64,000 nucleotides of DNA from Phycicoccus sp. Soil748 (GCF_001428025.1 NZ_LMSC01000005.1:477069-541068), one strand, 5' to 3'. Positions 1 through 9,208 are shown, numbered from the stretch's first letter. Notes: generated by a model not told the origin, from the letters alone. Made by a program: numbers and translations.

Positions 1-1
1 C

Positions 2-514
2 GAGGACCTCCTGCACGCCGCCGACGTGGGGGCCTCGGAGGAGTCGGGGGAGCTCGTCGACCTCGCCGAGGTGGTGACCGCCGTGGGAGCGCTCAACCGC
101 CAGCTCGCCGACGAGCGGGGTATCGCGCTCACCGTCGACGTCGCCGAGGTGCCCCCGGTGCGCGGGGCCGGAGTGGCCCTGCGCCGGGTGGTCGACGCGC
201 TGGTGGACAACGCGCTGCGCCACGCGACGTCGCAGGTCGGGGTGCGGCTGCGCCCGGAGGGATCCCACGTCGTGCTGGACGTCTCGGACGACGGCCCGGG
301 CATGGACCCCACCGTGGCGCACCGCCTCTTCGACCGCTTCGCCCGTCATCCGGCGTCGCCGGGCTTCGGCCTCGGCCTCGCCCTGGTCAGCGAGGTCGTG
401 CACCGGCACGGGGGGACCGTGGGCGTGGTCCCCTCCACCCGGGGCACGACGTTCGAGGTGCGCCTCGACGCCGTCGACCTGCCCGACCTGTCGCCGGAGG
501 TCAGGGAGAGCTGA
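2..514 (+). CDS. Sensor histidine kinase, C-terminal part (truncated by window edge)
   Basis: Only the 3' end of the gene is inside the window; the frame is open to the left edge, so the true start lies outside. The visible 171 residues are the end of a dimerisation region followed by a HATPase_c domain. The N-box is seen as VDNALRHA, the G1 box as DVSDDGPGMD, and the G2 box as GFGLGLALVSEV, followed by GGTVGV. This domain binds ATP and phosphorylates the conserved His of the upstream DHp domain. A response regulator is expected just outside the window. The gene ends 14 bp inside the 3' end of the convergent GH57 gene. The kinase class is secure; the stimulus is unknown. Confidence 0.88.
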   Translation, partial: EDLLHAADVGASEESGELVDLAEVVTAVGALNRQLADERGIALTVDVAEVPPVRGAGVALRRVVDALVDNALRHATSQVGVRLRPEGSHVVLDVSDDGPGMDPTVAHRLFDRFARHPASPGFGLGLALVSEVVHRHGGTVGVVPSTRGTTFEVRLDAVDLPDLSPEVRES

Positions 515-2042
515 GCCGGGCGTCCAGCGCGGGGAAGGTGCGGTCGGTGACGGCCTGTCGCACCGCCTCGAGACCGGCCTCCGCCGTGCGCCCCTGCTCG
601 ATGAGGGCCGCGAGGCGGTGGAAGTCGGCCCGGTGGCCTTCGGCCCGGCGCCACGCGTAGTCGACCGACTGCCCGCGGGAGACGAGGAACGCCCAGTCGC
701 TGGACAGGGCGTTCCACAGGGTGAGCAGCAGCTGGTCGAGGTCGGGACGCCGCGTGCCGAGCCGTCCCTCGGCCCGCTCGCACGCCACCACGTCGAGCCA
801 CCGGCGCTGCAGCCACTCGTTCTCGTGGGCGAGCTCGGCGACGAGCGGGCCGTCCCACACCGAGTAGTCCTTCCCCGCGCCCCACGAACCGGCCCCGAGG
901 GCGAGCTCGCCGCCGACGTGCCCCGCGGCCAGGGCCTTCTCGAGCGTCGTGACGGTGACGCCCGCGGACCGCAGCGCGCGCAGAGCCCGTCCCAGGAAGC
1001 GCGGACCCTCGTGCCACCAGTGGCCGAAGAGCTCGGTGTCGTACGCCGCCACGACGAGCCCGGGGCCGCCGGTCACCGAGTGGGCGTGCTGCAGCCGGTG
1101 CCGCACCGCGGCGACGAAGTGGGCCACGTCGCGGTCGACTTGCGCGTCGGCTCGGGCCGGGTCGTACGGCGCCTTGGCACCGCCGGGCGCACCGTCCGCA
1201 CCGTCGGCGGAGTGCGTGACCGCCCACAGCCTGATCCCGGTGGCCGCGTCCCGGGCGTGGAAGTCGCGGTAGGCCGCAGCCGCCGGGTAGCCGGTGCGGG
1301 AGGACCACACCAGGTTGGTGACGGCGAGGTCGCGCGGGACTGCGACGAGGTCGGTGTCCTCCACGCGCCACGCCGCATGGGGGTGACCACCGGCGTCGCG
1401 CACCAGCTGCTCGTCGACGACGAAGTGACCGACTCCGTTGCGCCACAACGGCTCTGCGAGCTCTGGCCGCCACCCGCACTCCGGTGACCAGATGCCCCGC
1501 GGGCGCTCGCCGAGGCGCCACGTGCTGTCAGCCAGGCCGGTCGCCAGCGCCAGCGAGGCCAACTCGGGCAGCAGCAGCGGGAGGAAGGGGTGGGTGCTCG
1601 GGCCACCGAGCAGCTCGACCACCCCGGCGTCGCGCAGCGACCGCAGCACCGGCGAGCCGCCACCGCTCCAGCGCCCGGCGAGCAGGTCGGCGGCCGCGCT
1701 CGCGAGGGCGTGCTCGCGGGCTGCCGCCTCGCGACGAAGGGGGTCGGGGCCGGAGGCCATCTCGGCCGCGCGCAGCTGCGCCATACCGGCCCAGGTCCCG
1801 ACATCGCGCCGCATCCGCGGGTGGTCGAGCTGAGCCGCCAGCACGGGGGTGACCCCGAGGGTCAGGACGTCGCGGTGGCCCTCCGCGGCGAGCGCGTCGA
1901 GCTCGGCGACCAGGGGGACGTAGGACTCGACCCAGGCCTGGAACAGCCACTCCTCGCCCAGCGGCCACACGCCGTGGCCGGGCAGCCAGGGCAGGTGCGA
2001 GTGCAGGACGAGGCAGAAGGCGCCAGGCACCGGGGAGCTCAC
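501..2042 (-). CDS. Glycoside hydrolase family 57 protein, probable 1,4-alpha-glucan branching enzyme
   Basis: The protein has 513 residues from a GTG start (VSSPVPGAFCLVLHSHLPW). The opening LVLHSHLPW with its His pair is the hallmark of GH57 enzymes with a (beta/alpha)7 barrel. The probable nucleophile is E188 in GIWSPECGW and the probable acid/base is D335 in AAYDTELFGHWW, both standard for the DUF1957/GH57 branching enzyme group. It would transfer alpha-1,4 glucan segments to form alpha-1,6 branches in glycogen or a related intracellular glucan. The M. tuberculosis homologue Rv3031 sits in the same neighbourhood and is tied to methylglucose lipopolysaccharide. The reading frame extends upstream of the GTG, but that extension overlaps the coding sequence of the next gene and has no family resemblance, so I reject it. 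The gene lies 16 bp downstream of the unknown 231-residue gene and is probably cotranscribed with it. Confidence 0.85.
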   Translation of the reverse strand: MSSPVPGAFCLVLHSHLPWLPGHGVWPLGEEWLFQAWVESYVPLVAELDALAAEGHRDVLTLGVTPVLAAQLDHPRMRRDVGTWAGMAQLRAAEMASGPDPLRREAAAREHALASAAADLLAGRWSGGGSPVLRSLRDAGVVELLGGPSTHPFLPLLLPELASLALATGLADSTWRLGERPRGIWSPECGWRPELAEPLWRNGVGHFVVDEQLVRDAGGHPHAAWRVEDTDLVAVPRDLAVTNLVWSSRTGYPAAAAYRDFHARDAATGIRLWAVTHSADGADGAPGGAKAPYDPARADAQVDRDVAHFVAAVRHRLQHAHSVTGGPGLVVAAYDTELFGHWWHEGPRFLGRALRALRSAGVTVTTLEKALAAGHVGGELALGAGSWGAGKDYSVWDGPLVAELAHENEWLQRRWLDVVACERAEGRLGTRRPDLDQLLLTLWNALSSDWAFLVSRGQSVDYAWRRAEGHRADFHRLAALIEQGRTAEAGLEAVRQAVTDRTFPALDARLSSP

Positions 2043-2058
2043 GAGGCACCAGTCTGCC

Positions 2059-2754
2059 TCAGCGCAGGAGCGACGCTCCCTGCTGGAAGAAGGCCAGCAC
2101 GGCGTCGGCGCTCCCCAGGTCGCGCAGCGGGCGGGCGGCTCCGAAACTGGCGTTCCAGAACCGTCCGTGCACGGGTTCCCACGGCCCGACGTACGCGTAG
2201 GGGGTGGCGATCGTGGCGTCACCGGGGGAGACGCCGTAGTTGGCCCGGTCGACGGTGACGGCGATGTCGAAGTGCTCCGGCCACAGGACGGGCCGCTCGC
2301 CAGGTGCCAGGGCCCGCAGTGCCGTGTCGCCCCACGAGAAGGCCTGCGAGACCTCCTCCGCGGCGGCAGGGTCGACCACCAGCCGCTCGTCCGCGGACAC
2401 GCCGGGTCCGTCGTCGTAGACGCCAGGAGCGGCAGCGGTGAGGCCGAGCTCCGTCGCCAGCTCGGCGCAGGTGCGACCGTGGATGGCACACCGTCGCCCC
2501 GACCCGTGGACCAGCTCACCGCCCTCGACGCGCAGGACAGGGTCGGCCACGGTGGCCCAGCCGCCCGGGACGGCGCGCAGTTCGATCGAGCCGCTCACCG
2601 CGTACTGCGGACCGGCGAGGACGAGCTCGGCGACGCCGTGCAGCGAGCGCCGGGTGCGGGCGAAGGAGCCCGCATCGACGTCCTTGTCAACGTCCTTGCC
2701 CACGTACCCGTCCACGTCCTTCTCCGCGTCACTGTCCACGTCCCCAGTGTGCAT
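2059..2754 (-). CDS. Conserved hypothetical protein, actinobacterial, beside GH57 gene
   Basis: This is a 231-residue protein of unknown function. No catalytic motif that I can name is visible. From about residue 35 it reads as a soluble globular domain with the striking segments LWPEHFDIAVTV, NYGVSPGDA and YAYVGPWEP near the C-terminus. That combination is familiar to me from uncharacterised actinobacterial proteins, but no role is known to me. Residues 4-28 are an acidic Asp-Val repeat (DVD, KDVDG, KDVDKDVD) unlike the rest; the true start may lie after it, which I cannot decide. The gene precedes the GH57 gene by 16 bp on the same strand, which suggests a role in the same glucan pathway. 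It is divergent from the ArfB gene. Confidence 0.65.
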   Translation of the reverse strand: MHTGDVDSDAEKDVDGYVGKDVDKDVDAGSFARTRRSLHGVAELVLAGPQYAVSGSIELRAVPGGWATVADPVLRVEGGELVHGSGRRCAIHGRTCAELATELGLTAAAPGVYDDGPGVSADERLVVDPAAAEEVSQAFSWGDTALRALAPGERPVLWPEHFDIAVTVDRANYGVSPGDATIATPYAYVGPWEPVHGRFWNASFGAARPLRDLGSADAVLAFFQQGASLLR

Positions 2755-2780
2755 GGTCCCGGGTGTGGTGGAGTGGGCTC

Positions 2781-3266
2781 GTGACCTTGCCCTCGGCCGG
2801 CCGGCCCCAGCCCGGAGCCGCCCTCCTCGTGGCTCCGGGACCCGGGCTGCCCCGGGGACTGCGCATCGATGCCGGCGAGCTGACCGAACGGTTCTCCCGC
2901 TCGTCCGGCCCCGGGGGCCAGGGCGTCAACACCACCGACAGCAGGGTGGAGCTCGAGTTCGACCCGTCGACCTCCGCCGCGGTGGCCACCCTGCCGGACG
3001 AGGTCCGCGAACGTCTGCTCGCCCGGCTCCGCCCGCACCTGGTCGGCGGCAGGCTCCTCGTGGTCGCCTCTGAGCACCGGGCCCAGCGGCAGAACCGCAT
3101 CGCCGCCCGCCGGCGCCTCGTGACCCTCCTGCGTGAGGCCGCAGCCCCCGAGCCGCCGCCGCGGCGGGCGACCCGCCCCACCCTCGGCTCACGCCGACGC
3201 CGGCTCGAGGACAAGAAGCGGCGCGGGCAGGTGAAGGCAGGGCGGCGCTCCAGCGGCGACGCCTGA
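2781..3266 (+). CDS. arfB: Alternative ribosome-rescue factor ArfB (codon-independent peptidyl-tRNA hydrolase)
   Basis: The 161-residue protein carries the class I release factor GGQ motif at about residues 45-47 (SSGPGGQGVNTTDSRVEL) and a strongly basic C-terminal tail (GSRRRRLEDKKRRGQ). That is the ArfB/YaeJ layout: the GGQ domain hydrolyses peptidyl-tRNA on stalled ribosomes, and the tail occupies the empty mRNA channel. The stop-codon-reading domain of RF1/RF2 is absent, consistent with rescue rather than termination. I chose the GTG at 2781; a GTG at 2763 is in frame but adds six non-family residues. The same window also encodes RF2, SmpB and tmRNA, so the two rescue routes are both present. 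Confidence 0.88.
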   Translation: MTLPSAGRPQPGAALLVAPGPGLPRGLRIDAGELTERFSRSSGPGGQGVNTTDSRVELEFDPSTSAAVATLPDEVRERLLARLRPHLVGGRLLVVASEHRAQRQNRIAARRRLVTLLREAAAPEPPPRRATRPTLGSRRRRLEDKKRRGQVKAGRRSSGDA

Positions 3267-3443
3267 GCGGCTCCGTCCCCACGCGGTTCCCCATCCGGAA
3301 GGCGGCGTGGTGGCCGGGTGTGCAGCCCCGTCGCCCACCCGTGGTGAGCGTCACGCGCTGCTGACATGCCCATTCGGAGCACGGGCTGTAAGGATGGCAC
3401 CTGACCTCATCTCAATCCCTACCTGGAAGAGGACGATCAGCGC

Positions 3444-4226
3444 ATGAACATCGTCGTCTGCGTGAAATACGTGCCGGACGCACAGTCCGACCGCACCTTC
3501 AACGACTCCGACAACACCACCGACCGCGTCGGTGTCGACGGTCTCCTGTCCGAGCTCGACGAGTACGCCGTCGAGGAAGCCCTCAAGATCGTCGAAGCCG
3601 GCGAGGGCGAGGTGACCGTGCTGACGGTCGGCCCCGACCAGGCCGCCGACGCCCTGAAGAAGGCGCTGCAGATGGGCGCGCACCAGGCCGTCCACGTCAA
3701 CGACGCCGCGATCCACGGCTCCGACTCCGTGGCCACCTCGCTGGTGCTCGCGGAGGCCGTGAAGAAGATCGGCACCCCCGACCTCGTGATGACCGGTATG
3801 GCGTCCACCGACGGCACCATGAGCGTCGTCCCGGCGATGCTCGCCGAGCGCCTCGGCCTGCCGCAGGTGACGTTCGCCTCCGAGCTGACCGTCGACGGGT
3901 CCACCGTGACGATCCGCCGCGACGGCGACGCCGCGTCCGAGACCATCGTCGCCTCGCTGCCCGCGCTGGTCTCCGTGACCGACCAGATCAACGAGCCGCG
4001 CTACCCCTCGTTCAAGGGGATCATGGCCGCGAAGAAGAAGCCCGTGCAGACCTGGTCGCTCGCCGACCTCGGCGTCGACCCGTCGCAGGTCGGCCTCGAC
4101 GCCGCCTGGACCAAGGTGGAGTCGTTCACCAAGCGCCCGCCGCGCGAGCAGGGCCAGATCGTCACCGACGAGGGTGACGGCGGCGCCAAGCTCGCGGAGT
4201 TCCTGTCCGCGCAGAAGTTCGTCTGA
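3444..4226 (+). CDS. etfB: Electron transfer flavoprotein, beta subunit
   Basis: The 260-residue protein begins MNIVVCVKYVPDAQSD and shows the ETF/FixA nucleotide-binding fold. The signature segment EEALKIVEAGEGEVTVLTVG and the conserved GMASTDGTMSVVPAMLAERLGLP region are both visible. It pairs with EtfA in an FAD/AMP heterodimer that takes electrons from acyl-CoA and other dehydrogenases and passes them to the quinone pool. The etfA gene follows after 31 bp on the same strand, so they form an operon. The start has a purine-rich upstream stretch (GGAAGAGGA). The pair corresponds to fixA/fixB (Rv3029c/Rv3028c) of M. tuberculosis by order and sequence type. Confidence 0.96.
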   Translation: MNIVVCVKYVPDAQSDRTFNDSDNTTDRVGVDGLLSELDEYAVEEALKIVEAGEGEVTVLTVGPDQAADALKKALQMGAHQAVHVNDAAIHGSDSVATSLVLAEAVKKIGTPDLVMTGMASTDGTMSVVPAMLAERLGLPQVTFASELTVDGSTVTIRRDGDAASETIVASLPALVSVTDQINEPRYPSFKGIMAAKKKPVQTWSLADLGVDPSQVGLDAAWTKVESFTKRPPREQGQIVTDEGDGGAKLAEFLSAQKFV

Positions 4227-4257
4227 GCCGGCCAGAGACAGAAGGAAAGGAACACCC

Positions 4258-5217
4258 ATGGCTGAAGTACTCGTCCTGGTCGACCACGCGAACGGCACCG
4301 TCCGCAAGACCACCGCTGAGCTCCTGACCATCGCCCGCCGCCTCGGCGAGCCCTCCGCCGTCTTCGTCGGCGAGGGCTTCGAGGCCGCCAAGGAGGCGCT
4401 CGCGAAGTACGGCGCGGAGAAGGTGTACCGCGTCGAGTCCGCCGACGTCACCGACCACCTCGTGGCCCCGCAGGCCGAGGTGCTCGCGCAGCTCGTCGCC
4501 TCCGCCTCGCCCGCCGCGGTGCTCATCCCGAGCAACTCCGCCGGCAAGGAGATCGCCGCGCGCCTGGCCATCAAGACCGAGTCGGGCCTGATCACCGACG
4601 CCGTCGACGTGCAGGCCGGTGAGGGCGGTGGCGTCAAGACGGTGCAGTCCGTCTTCGCCGGGTCCTACTCCGTCACCTCGACGGTCACCAAGGGCACGCC
4701 CATCGTCACGGTCAAGCCCAACTCGGCCGCCCCCGAGGAGGCCGCGGGAGCCGCTGCCGACGAGGTCGTCGAGGTGAGCATCTCCGACGCCGCCAAGGCC
4801 GCGAAGATCACCGAGTCCAAGCCCAAGGAGGCCACCGGCCGTCCCGAGCTGACCGAGGCCGCCATCGTCGTCTCCGGCGGTCGTGGCACCGGCGGCGACT
4901 TCTCCAAGGTCGAGGAGTTCGCCGACTCGCTCGGCGCCGCCGTCGGTGCGTCCCGTGCCGCGGTGGACGCCGGCTGGTACCCGCACACCTCGCAGGTCGG
5001 GCAGACCGGCAAGCAGGTGTCGCCGCAGCTCTACGTCGCGTGCGGCATCTCCGGCGCCATCCAGCACCGGGCCGGCATGCAGACCTCGAAGACCATCGTC
5101 GCCGTCAACAAGGACGAGGAGGCGCCGATCTTCGAGCTCGTCGACTTCGGCGTCGTCGGCGACCTGTTCACCGTGCTGCCCCAGGCCACCGAGAAGGTGC
5201 AGGCGGCGAAGGGCTAG
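4258..5217 (+). CDS. etfA: Electron transfer flavoprotein, alpha subunit
   Basis: The 319-residue protein starts [13 protein letters not shown] after a good ribosome binding site (AAGGAAAGGAA). The N-terminal domain resembles EtfB. The C-terminal FAD-binding domain has the family signature around [17 protein letters not shown] and [14 protein letters not shown]. It carries the FAD that relays electrons from dehydrogenases to ETF-quinone oxidoreductase. An in-frame start further upstream (4174) lies inside etfB and is not used in my reading. A strong hairpin follows directly at 5232-5270, closing the operon. Confidence 0.96.
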   Translation: MAEVLVLVDHANGTVRKTTAELLTIARRLGEPSAVFVGEGFEAAKEALAKYGAEKVYRVESADVTDHLVAPQAEVLAQLVASASPAAVLIPSNSAGKEIAARLAIKTESGLITDAVDVQAGEGGGVKTVQSVFAGSYSVTSTVTKGTPIVTVKPNSAAPEEAAGAAADEVVEVSISDAAKAAKITESKPKEATGRPELTEAAIVVSGGRGTGGDFSKVEEFADSLGAAVGASRAAVDAGWYPHTSQVGQTGKQVSPQLYVACGISGAIQHRAGMQTSKTIVAVNKDEEAPIFELVDFGVVGDLFTVLPQATEKVQAAKG

Positions 5218-5231
5218 CCCGCCGCCACCGC

Positions 5232-5270
5232 TCGAAGGGCCCCCGACCACACCGGTCGGGGGCCCTTCGA
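5232..5270 (+). terminator. Rho-independent-like terminator after etfBA
   Basis: A perfect 17-bp inverted repeat (5232-5248 against 5254-5270) with a 5-nt loop starts 14 bp after the etfA stop codon. The stem is GC-rich and there is no long T run, as is usual in high-GC actinobacteria. It may also serve the convergent GNAT gene ending at 5357. Confidence 0.8.
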
Positions 5271-5356
5271 CGCATGGCGCGTGGGCTCCATACGCCGCCG
5301 GCCTGTCTCGGTGAGCGCGAGGTGTCGCCATGGGACCGTGGTTCCGGCATTCGCGC

Positions 5357-6202
5357 TCACCCAGCGTGCCAGACCCAGTTCTGCCGGACGTAGAGGTCAC
5401 GGAAGCCCGCGCGGCGCATGTTGTGCAGCGACGGGTTGTGCTGTCCCTCGCCCTCGGCCCAGGTCTCGGCCACCATCAGGCGCGCCCCTGCTGCCCTGGC
5501 GAGCTCGACCCGGCGGTGGAAGAAGGTGGACTGGGCGCCGCGGCCCCGGGCCTTCTCCAGCGTGGCGGCCCCGCAGAACGACGCGAGGTCGCCGTTGAGG
5601 TAGAGGTTGGCCCCCGCTACGACCTCGTCCCCGTCCCACGCGGCCAGGGGGTGGAAGGACGGGTTGTCGAGCACCGCGGCGACCATGTCGGCGAGGGGTC
5701 CGACCGGCATCCCGAAGCCCACGCAGTACACCTCGCCCCACGCCCTGGCGTCCTCGCGGGTCACGGGTCCGACACGCAGGTCGGTGGTTGCCCCAGGTGC
5801 GGGCGCGGCGTCACGGACGAGCTTGACCCAGCTGCTCCCCGCCACGATCCCGTGGGCTGCGCAGAGGTCGTCCCAGTCCTGCGGCAGGGCCTGGGGCGCG
5901 ACCTGCAGGCAGGCCACGCCGCTCCCGCTGTCGCGGTAGAAGTCGAGGACGGAGTCCAGCACCTGCCCGGTGACCGGCTCGGTGAGGCCCAGACCGAGCG
6001 ACTTGTTCCAGTAGCCGCCGGCGGGGTCGTGGCGCATGGCCAGGGCGACCCCTCCGGCGATGCGGGTGGTCGAGATCCCGAGCTCTCGCGCCACGTGCGG
6101 CGGCGCCCCCGACTCGAGCGCGTACATGAACTCGGCCTCGGCGGTCTCCGCGTCGGCGCACTCCGAAGCGGTGGGTGCGGCAGGCGGTGTCGCGTCGTCC
6201 AT
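5357..6202 (-). CDS. GNAT family N-acetyltransferase
   Basis: The protein has 281 residues. The C-terminal half looks like a GNAT fold. The central strand reads GANLYLNGDLASFCGAATLEKARGRG, in which the motif A acetyl-CoA loop is degenerate (ARGRGAQS), and it is followed by a terminal region with HNPSLHNMRRAGFRDLYVRQ. The His-N-X-X-R-aromatic end (asking for alignment of NMRRAGF) is typical of GNAT motif B. The N-terminal third (to about residue 110) is an unassigned domain. The substrate is unknown. The gene sits between etfBA and the subtilase, as the GNAT gene Rv3027c sits beside fixBA in M. tuberculosis, which supports a conserved neighbourhood. Confidence 0.75.
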   Translation of the reverse strand: MDDATPPAAPTASECADAETAEAEFMYALESGAPPHVARELGISTTRIAGGVALAMRHDPAGGYWNKSLGLGLTEPVTGQVLDSVLDFYRDSGSGVACLQVAPQALPQDWDDLCAAHGIVAGSSWVKLVRDAAPAPGATTDLRVGPVTREDARAWGEVYCVGFGMPVGPLADMVAAVLDNPSFHPLAAWDGDEVVAGANLYLNGDLASFCGAATLEKARGRGAQSTFFHRRVELARAAGARLMVAETWAEGEGQHNPSLHNMRRAGFRDLYVRQNWVWHAG

Positions 6203-6288
6203 GGGGCCTCCTGCTCGGGACGCTCAGCAGGCAGCGTAGGTCCGGGCCGCGGTGGCGGGATCCGCCGAAGGGACGACCACGACGGCAC

Positions 6289-6336
6289 CGCGACCCTGTA
6301 CCCGCGACCCGTACCCGCGATCCCGTACGAGCGACC
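6289..6336. repeat. Short imperfect tandem repeat upstream of GNAT gene
   Basis: Three to four imperfect copies of a 12-14 nt unit (GCGACCC-GTACCC type) lie between the GNAT start and the terminator of the subtilase gene. No function is evident; it could be slippage-derived or hold regulator sites for the GNAT gene, which starts about 90 bp away. Confidence 0.5.
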
Positions 6337-6346
6337 CCCGAACGCA

Positions 6347-6382
6347 CGAACGCCCCGGACCACGCGCGATCCGGGGCGTTCG
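6347..6382 (-). terminator. Terminator hairpin downstream of subtilase gene
   Basis: A 13-bp perfect inverted repeat (6347-6359 against 6370-6382) with a 10-nt loop begins 24 bp beyond the subtilase stop codon on the minus strand. No T tract follows. Confidence 0.7.
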
Positions 6383-6405
6383 GCGTCACTCCGCCGGGTT
6401 GGTGG

Positions 6406-7857
6406 TCAGCGGAGGGCAGTGGCGGCCGCGGCGACGTCGACCAGGCCGTGGCCCTTGTCGAAGCTCGTCGTGCCGTTGGTGCCGTTCTCGTAGGGGGCGC
6501 CGTCGGTGTACTTGTACGCCGTCGACTCGATGGCGGCCTCGACCTGCGCCGGGGTCGCGGACGGGTTCGCCTGGAACAGCTGGGCGACGATGCCCGCGAT
6601 GTGCGGGGTGGCCATCGAGGTGCCGCTGATGGTGTTGTAGTCGCCGCCGTCCTTGGGGTCGAGGCCCGTGGTGCAGATCGGCAGGTAGATGCGGCACGAG
6701 CTCGTGATGTCCTCACCCGGGGCCGAGATGTCGGGGTAGGTCGACTGGTCGCCAGCCTTGCCACGGCTGGAGAAGTCGGAGACGGTGCCGTTGCGGGTGC
6801 CGGTGTTCTGGTCGAAGTACGACGCGACGGACAGGATGCCGGGGGTCGGGTCCATGCCGGGCGGGTTGGACAGCGAGGCCGAGCCGTCGCCGCCGTCGTT
6901 GCCGTTGGCCCAGACCGTCACCACGCCCTCCTTGACGAGCTGGCGCTGCAGCTTGACGGTCGCCGAGTTCGGGTCGAACGCGCCACCGCCGGTGGGGCCG
7001 TAGGAGTTGCTGGTCACCTTGATGGGCGGGCACTTCGCCGCCGGCACCGAGGCGCCACAGGGAGCGCCATGGTTCTCGAGCACCCAGTTGAGGGCGGCGT
7101 CCGCGCCGACGATGAACAGCACGGCACCCGTGCTGATGCTCACCAGGCTCGAGCCCGGGGCGGCGCCGTGCATCTTCGTGCCGTCGGACAGGGTGACGTC
7201 GCGGCCGGCGACGATGCCGTTGACGTGCATGCCGTGGCCGCCGACCGACAGCAGGTCGGTGTTGAGCGAGCCCGCGTCGACCGGTGCGCACGTGCTCTCG
7301 GTGAGCGGTTCGCACACCATCTTGAGGTTCTTCACCACGGCCGAGGAGCCGTCGGGGTTCTTCAGGAACGGGTGGCTGGGGTCGACGCCGGAGTCGATGA
7401 CGGCGACGGAGACGCCCTTGCCGTCGAGGCTGGTGCCGTCGGCGCCGCTGAGGGTGTTGCGCGCCTCCTCGCCGCGGGTGGCGACGTTGGAGGTGGCGAG
7501 GGTCATCTGGATGGGCTGGTTGCCCTCGACGTAGGTGACGCCCGGCTGGGCGCGCACTGCCTGAACCTGGGCGGGCAGCCCGGTGGCGACGACCACGCCG
7601 ATCTTGTCGAACGTCGTCACCTGACGCAGGCCCGCCGCGGAGACGGCCCGCTGCGCGGCGGCGGTGTCCGTCCCGTGGACGAGCACGGTGGTCGGGGTGG
7701 CGGCCTGGAGCACGCCGAGCTGGGTGGTGAGCCACGGCTGGACGGGTGCCAGGGGCTGTCCGGCGGGCAGCAGCCCGGCCGAGGCGGGGGCGGCGAGGGC
7801 CACGGTGGCCAGCGCGGCGGCGGCGAGGGCGGCTCTGGTTCTTCTCACGGTGCGCAT
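6406..7857 (-). CDS. Secreted S8 family serine peptidase (subtilisin-like)
   Basis: The 483-residue precursor starts with a classical Sec signal peptide (MRTVRRTRAALAAAALATVA, Ala-rich core, cleavage near APASAG). A propeptide of the inhibitor I9 type probably spans residues 40-120 (TTVLVHG to VTYVEGNQPIQM). The catalytic triad is visible: D155 in VAVIDSGVDP, H208 in GGHGMHVNGIVAG and S414 in SGTSMATPHIAGIVAQL; the oxyanion Asn is in KVTSNSYGP. It would act outside the cell in protein degradation. It is transcribed alone, away from the cysteine desulfurase gene, with a terminator downstream. Confidence 0.93.
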   Translation of the reverse strand: MRTVRRTRAALAAAALATVALAAPASAGLLPAGQPLAPVQPWLTTQLGVLQAATPTTVLVHGTDTAAAQRAVSAAGLRQVTTFDKIGVVVATGLPAQVQAVRAQPGVTYVEGNQPIQMTLATSNVATRGEEARNTLSGADGTSLDGKGVSVAVIDSGVDPSHPFLKNPDGSSAVVKNLKMVCEPLTESTCAPVDAGSLNTDLLSVGGHGMHVNGIVAGRDVTLSDGTKMHGAAPGSSLVSISTGAVLFIVGADAALNWVLENHGAPCGASVPAAKCPPIKVTSNSYGPTGGGAFDPNSATVKLQRQLVKEGVVTVWANGNDGGDGSASLSNPPGMDPTPGILSVASYFDQNTGTRNGTVSDFSSRGKAGDQSTYPDISAPGEDITSSCRIYLPICTTGLDPKDGGDYNTISGTSMATPHIAGIVAQLFQANPSATPAQVEAAIESTAYKYTDGAPYENGTNGTTSFDKGHGLVDVAAAATALR

Positions 7858-8011
7858 GCGGTTCCCTTCGAGGAGCGACCAGCATCGGTGGTGGTCGGCC
7901 GTACCCGGTCCAACGACGGCCCGCGGACGTGGTTACGCCCCTCGCGGGTATGGGACTGGTCAGGAACCGCCGGCCCGTGCTCGCGCCGTACGGGATCCCC
8001 GCGGTCACGCG

Positions 8012-8017
8012 TAAACT
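8012..8017 (+). promoter_or_regulatory. -10 hexamer TAAACT for leaderless cysteine desulfurase mRNA
   Basis: TAAACT lies 6 nt before the GTG start at 8024, so transcription would begin at or next to the start codon. No Shine-Dalgarno sequence is present. This fits actinobacterial leaderless genes. Confidence 0.65.
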
Positions 8018-8023
8018 CTGCTG

Positions 8024-9208
8024 GTGCCCGCCTACCTCGACCACGCCGCGACCACGCCGATGCTCCCGTCGGCCGCTGCGGCGATGACCGAGCAGCTGGC
8101 GGTCACCGGCAACGCGTCCTCGCTGCACACCAGCGGCCGCCTCGCGCGCCGGGTCGTCGAGGAGTCCCGCGAGCGGATCGCAAGGGCGCTGGGGGCGCGG
8201 CCGTCCGAGGTCGTCTTCACCTCCGGGGGCACCGAGTCCGACAACCTCGCGGTCGCCGGCACGTGGACCGCCCGCCGGGACGCCGATCCTGCACGGATCC
8301 GCATCATCGCCAGCGCCATCGAGCACCACGCCGTGCTCGACTGCGTCGACCACCTCGTCAGCCACGAGGGGGCCAAGGTCACCTGGGTCGAGCCGGATCC
8401 CGCCGGGGTCGTCACGGTCGACGCCGTCCGCGCCGCCATCGACGAGGATCCCGGCTCGGTCGCGCTCGTGACCGTGATGTGGGCCAACAACGAGGTCGGG
8501 ACCATCCAGCCGGTGGCGCAGCTCGCCGCGCTCGCCCACGAGCACGGCGTCCCCTTCCACAGCGACGCCGTGCAGGCCGCCGGCCACGTGCCGGTCGACT
8601 TCGCCGGCAGCGGGCTCGACCTCATGACCGTCACCGGGCACAAGGTCGGCGGGCCGCTCGGCGTGGGTGCGCTCGTCGTCAAGCGCGACGCGGTGCTCGT
8701 GCCGCAGACGTTCGGAGGTGGGCAGGAGCGCCAGGTGCGCAGCGGCACCCTGGACGTGCCGGCGATCCGGGCGTTCGCCGTGGCACTGGAGGAGTCGGTC
8801 CGTGCCCTCGACACCGAGACCCCGCGCCTGGTGGCCTTGCGCGACCGGATCGTCACCTCCGCCGTCGACATGGGCTACGACATCAGCGTGACCGGCGCGT
8901 GGGAGCCAGGTGACGCCGTACGCCGCCTGCCCGGCAACGCCCACCTCCTCGTCCCGGGCTGCGAGGGTGACTCGCTGCTCTACCTGCTCGACGCCGCCGG
9001 GGTGGAGTGCTCCACCGGCTCGGCGTGCCAGGCAGGCGTGCCCCAGCCGTCGCACGTCCTCCTCGCGATGGGGCTGCCGGAAAGCTCCGCGCGTGGCGCC
9101 CTGCGGCTCACCCTCGGGCACACCTCGACCGACGCCGACGTCGACGCCCTGCTCGCAGCGCTCCCCGCGGCGGTCGAGCGCGCCCGGCGGGCCAGCGGGG
9201 CGAGCTGA
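8024..9208 (+). CDS. iscS: Cysteine desulfurase (class V aminotransferase, NifS/IscS type)
   Basis: The 394-residue PLP enzyme releases sulfur from cysteine and carries it as a persulfide. The PLP lysine is K207 in [14 protein letters not shown], and the catalytic cysteine is C335 in STGSACQAG on the flexible loop. Also visible are [12 protein letters not shown] and the His pair in AIEHHAVL. The stop codon overlaps the start codon of mnmA (TGATG), so the two are translationally coupled; this enzyme therefore most likely supplies sulfur for tRNA thiolation directly. Fe-S cluster assembly in actinobacteria is mostly served by SufS, so a dedicated tRNA role is plausible. The gene matches Rv3025c by position. 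Confidence 0.93.
   Translation: MPAYLDHAATTPMLPSAAAAMTEQLAVTGNASSLHTSGRLARRVVEESRERIARALGARPSEVVFTSGGTESDNLAVAGTWTARRDADPARIRIIASAIEHHAVLDCVDHLVSHEGAKVTWVEPDPAGVVTVDAVRAAIDEDPGSVALVTVMWANNEVGTIQPVAQLAALAHEHGVPFHSDAVQAAGHVPVDFAGSGLDLMTVTGHKVGGPLGVGALVVKRDAVLVPQTFGGGQERQVRSGTLDVPAIRAFAVALEESVRALDTETPRLVALRDRIVTSAVDMGYDISVTGAWEPGDAVRRLPGNAHLLVPGCEGDSLLYLLDAAGVECSTGSACQAGVPQPSHVLLAMGLPESSARGALRLTLGHTSTDADVDALLAALPAAVERARRASGAS

Noticed and set aside
9007..9207. N-terminal extension of MnmA by about 67 codons
   Set aside because: It lies wholly inside the cysteine desulfurase gene; the family start [13 protein letters not shown] is at 9208.
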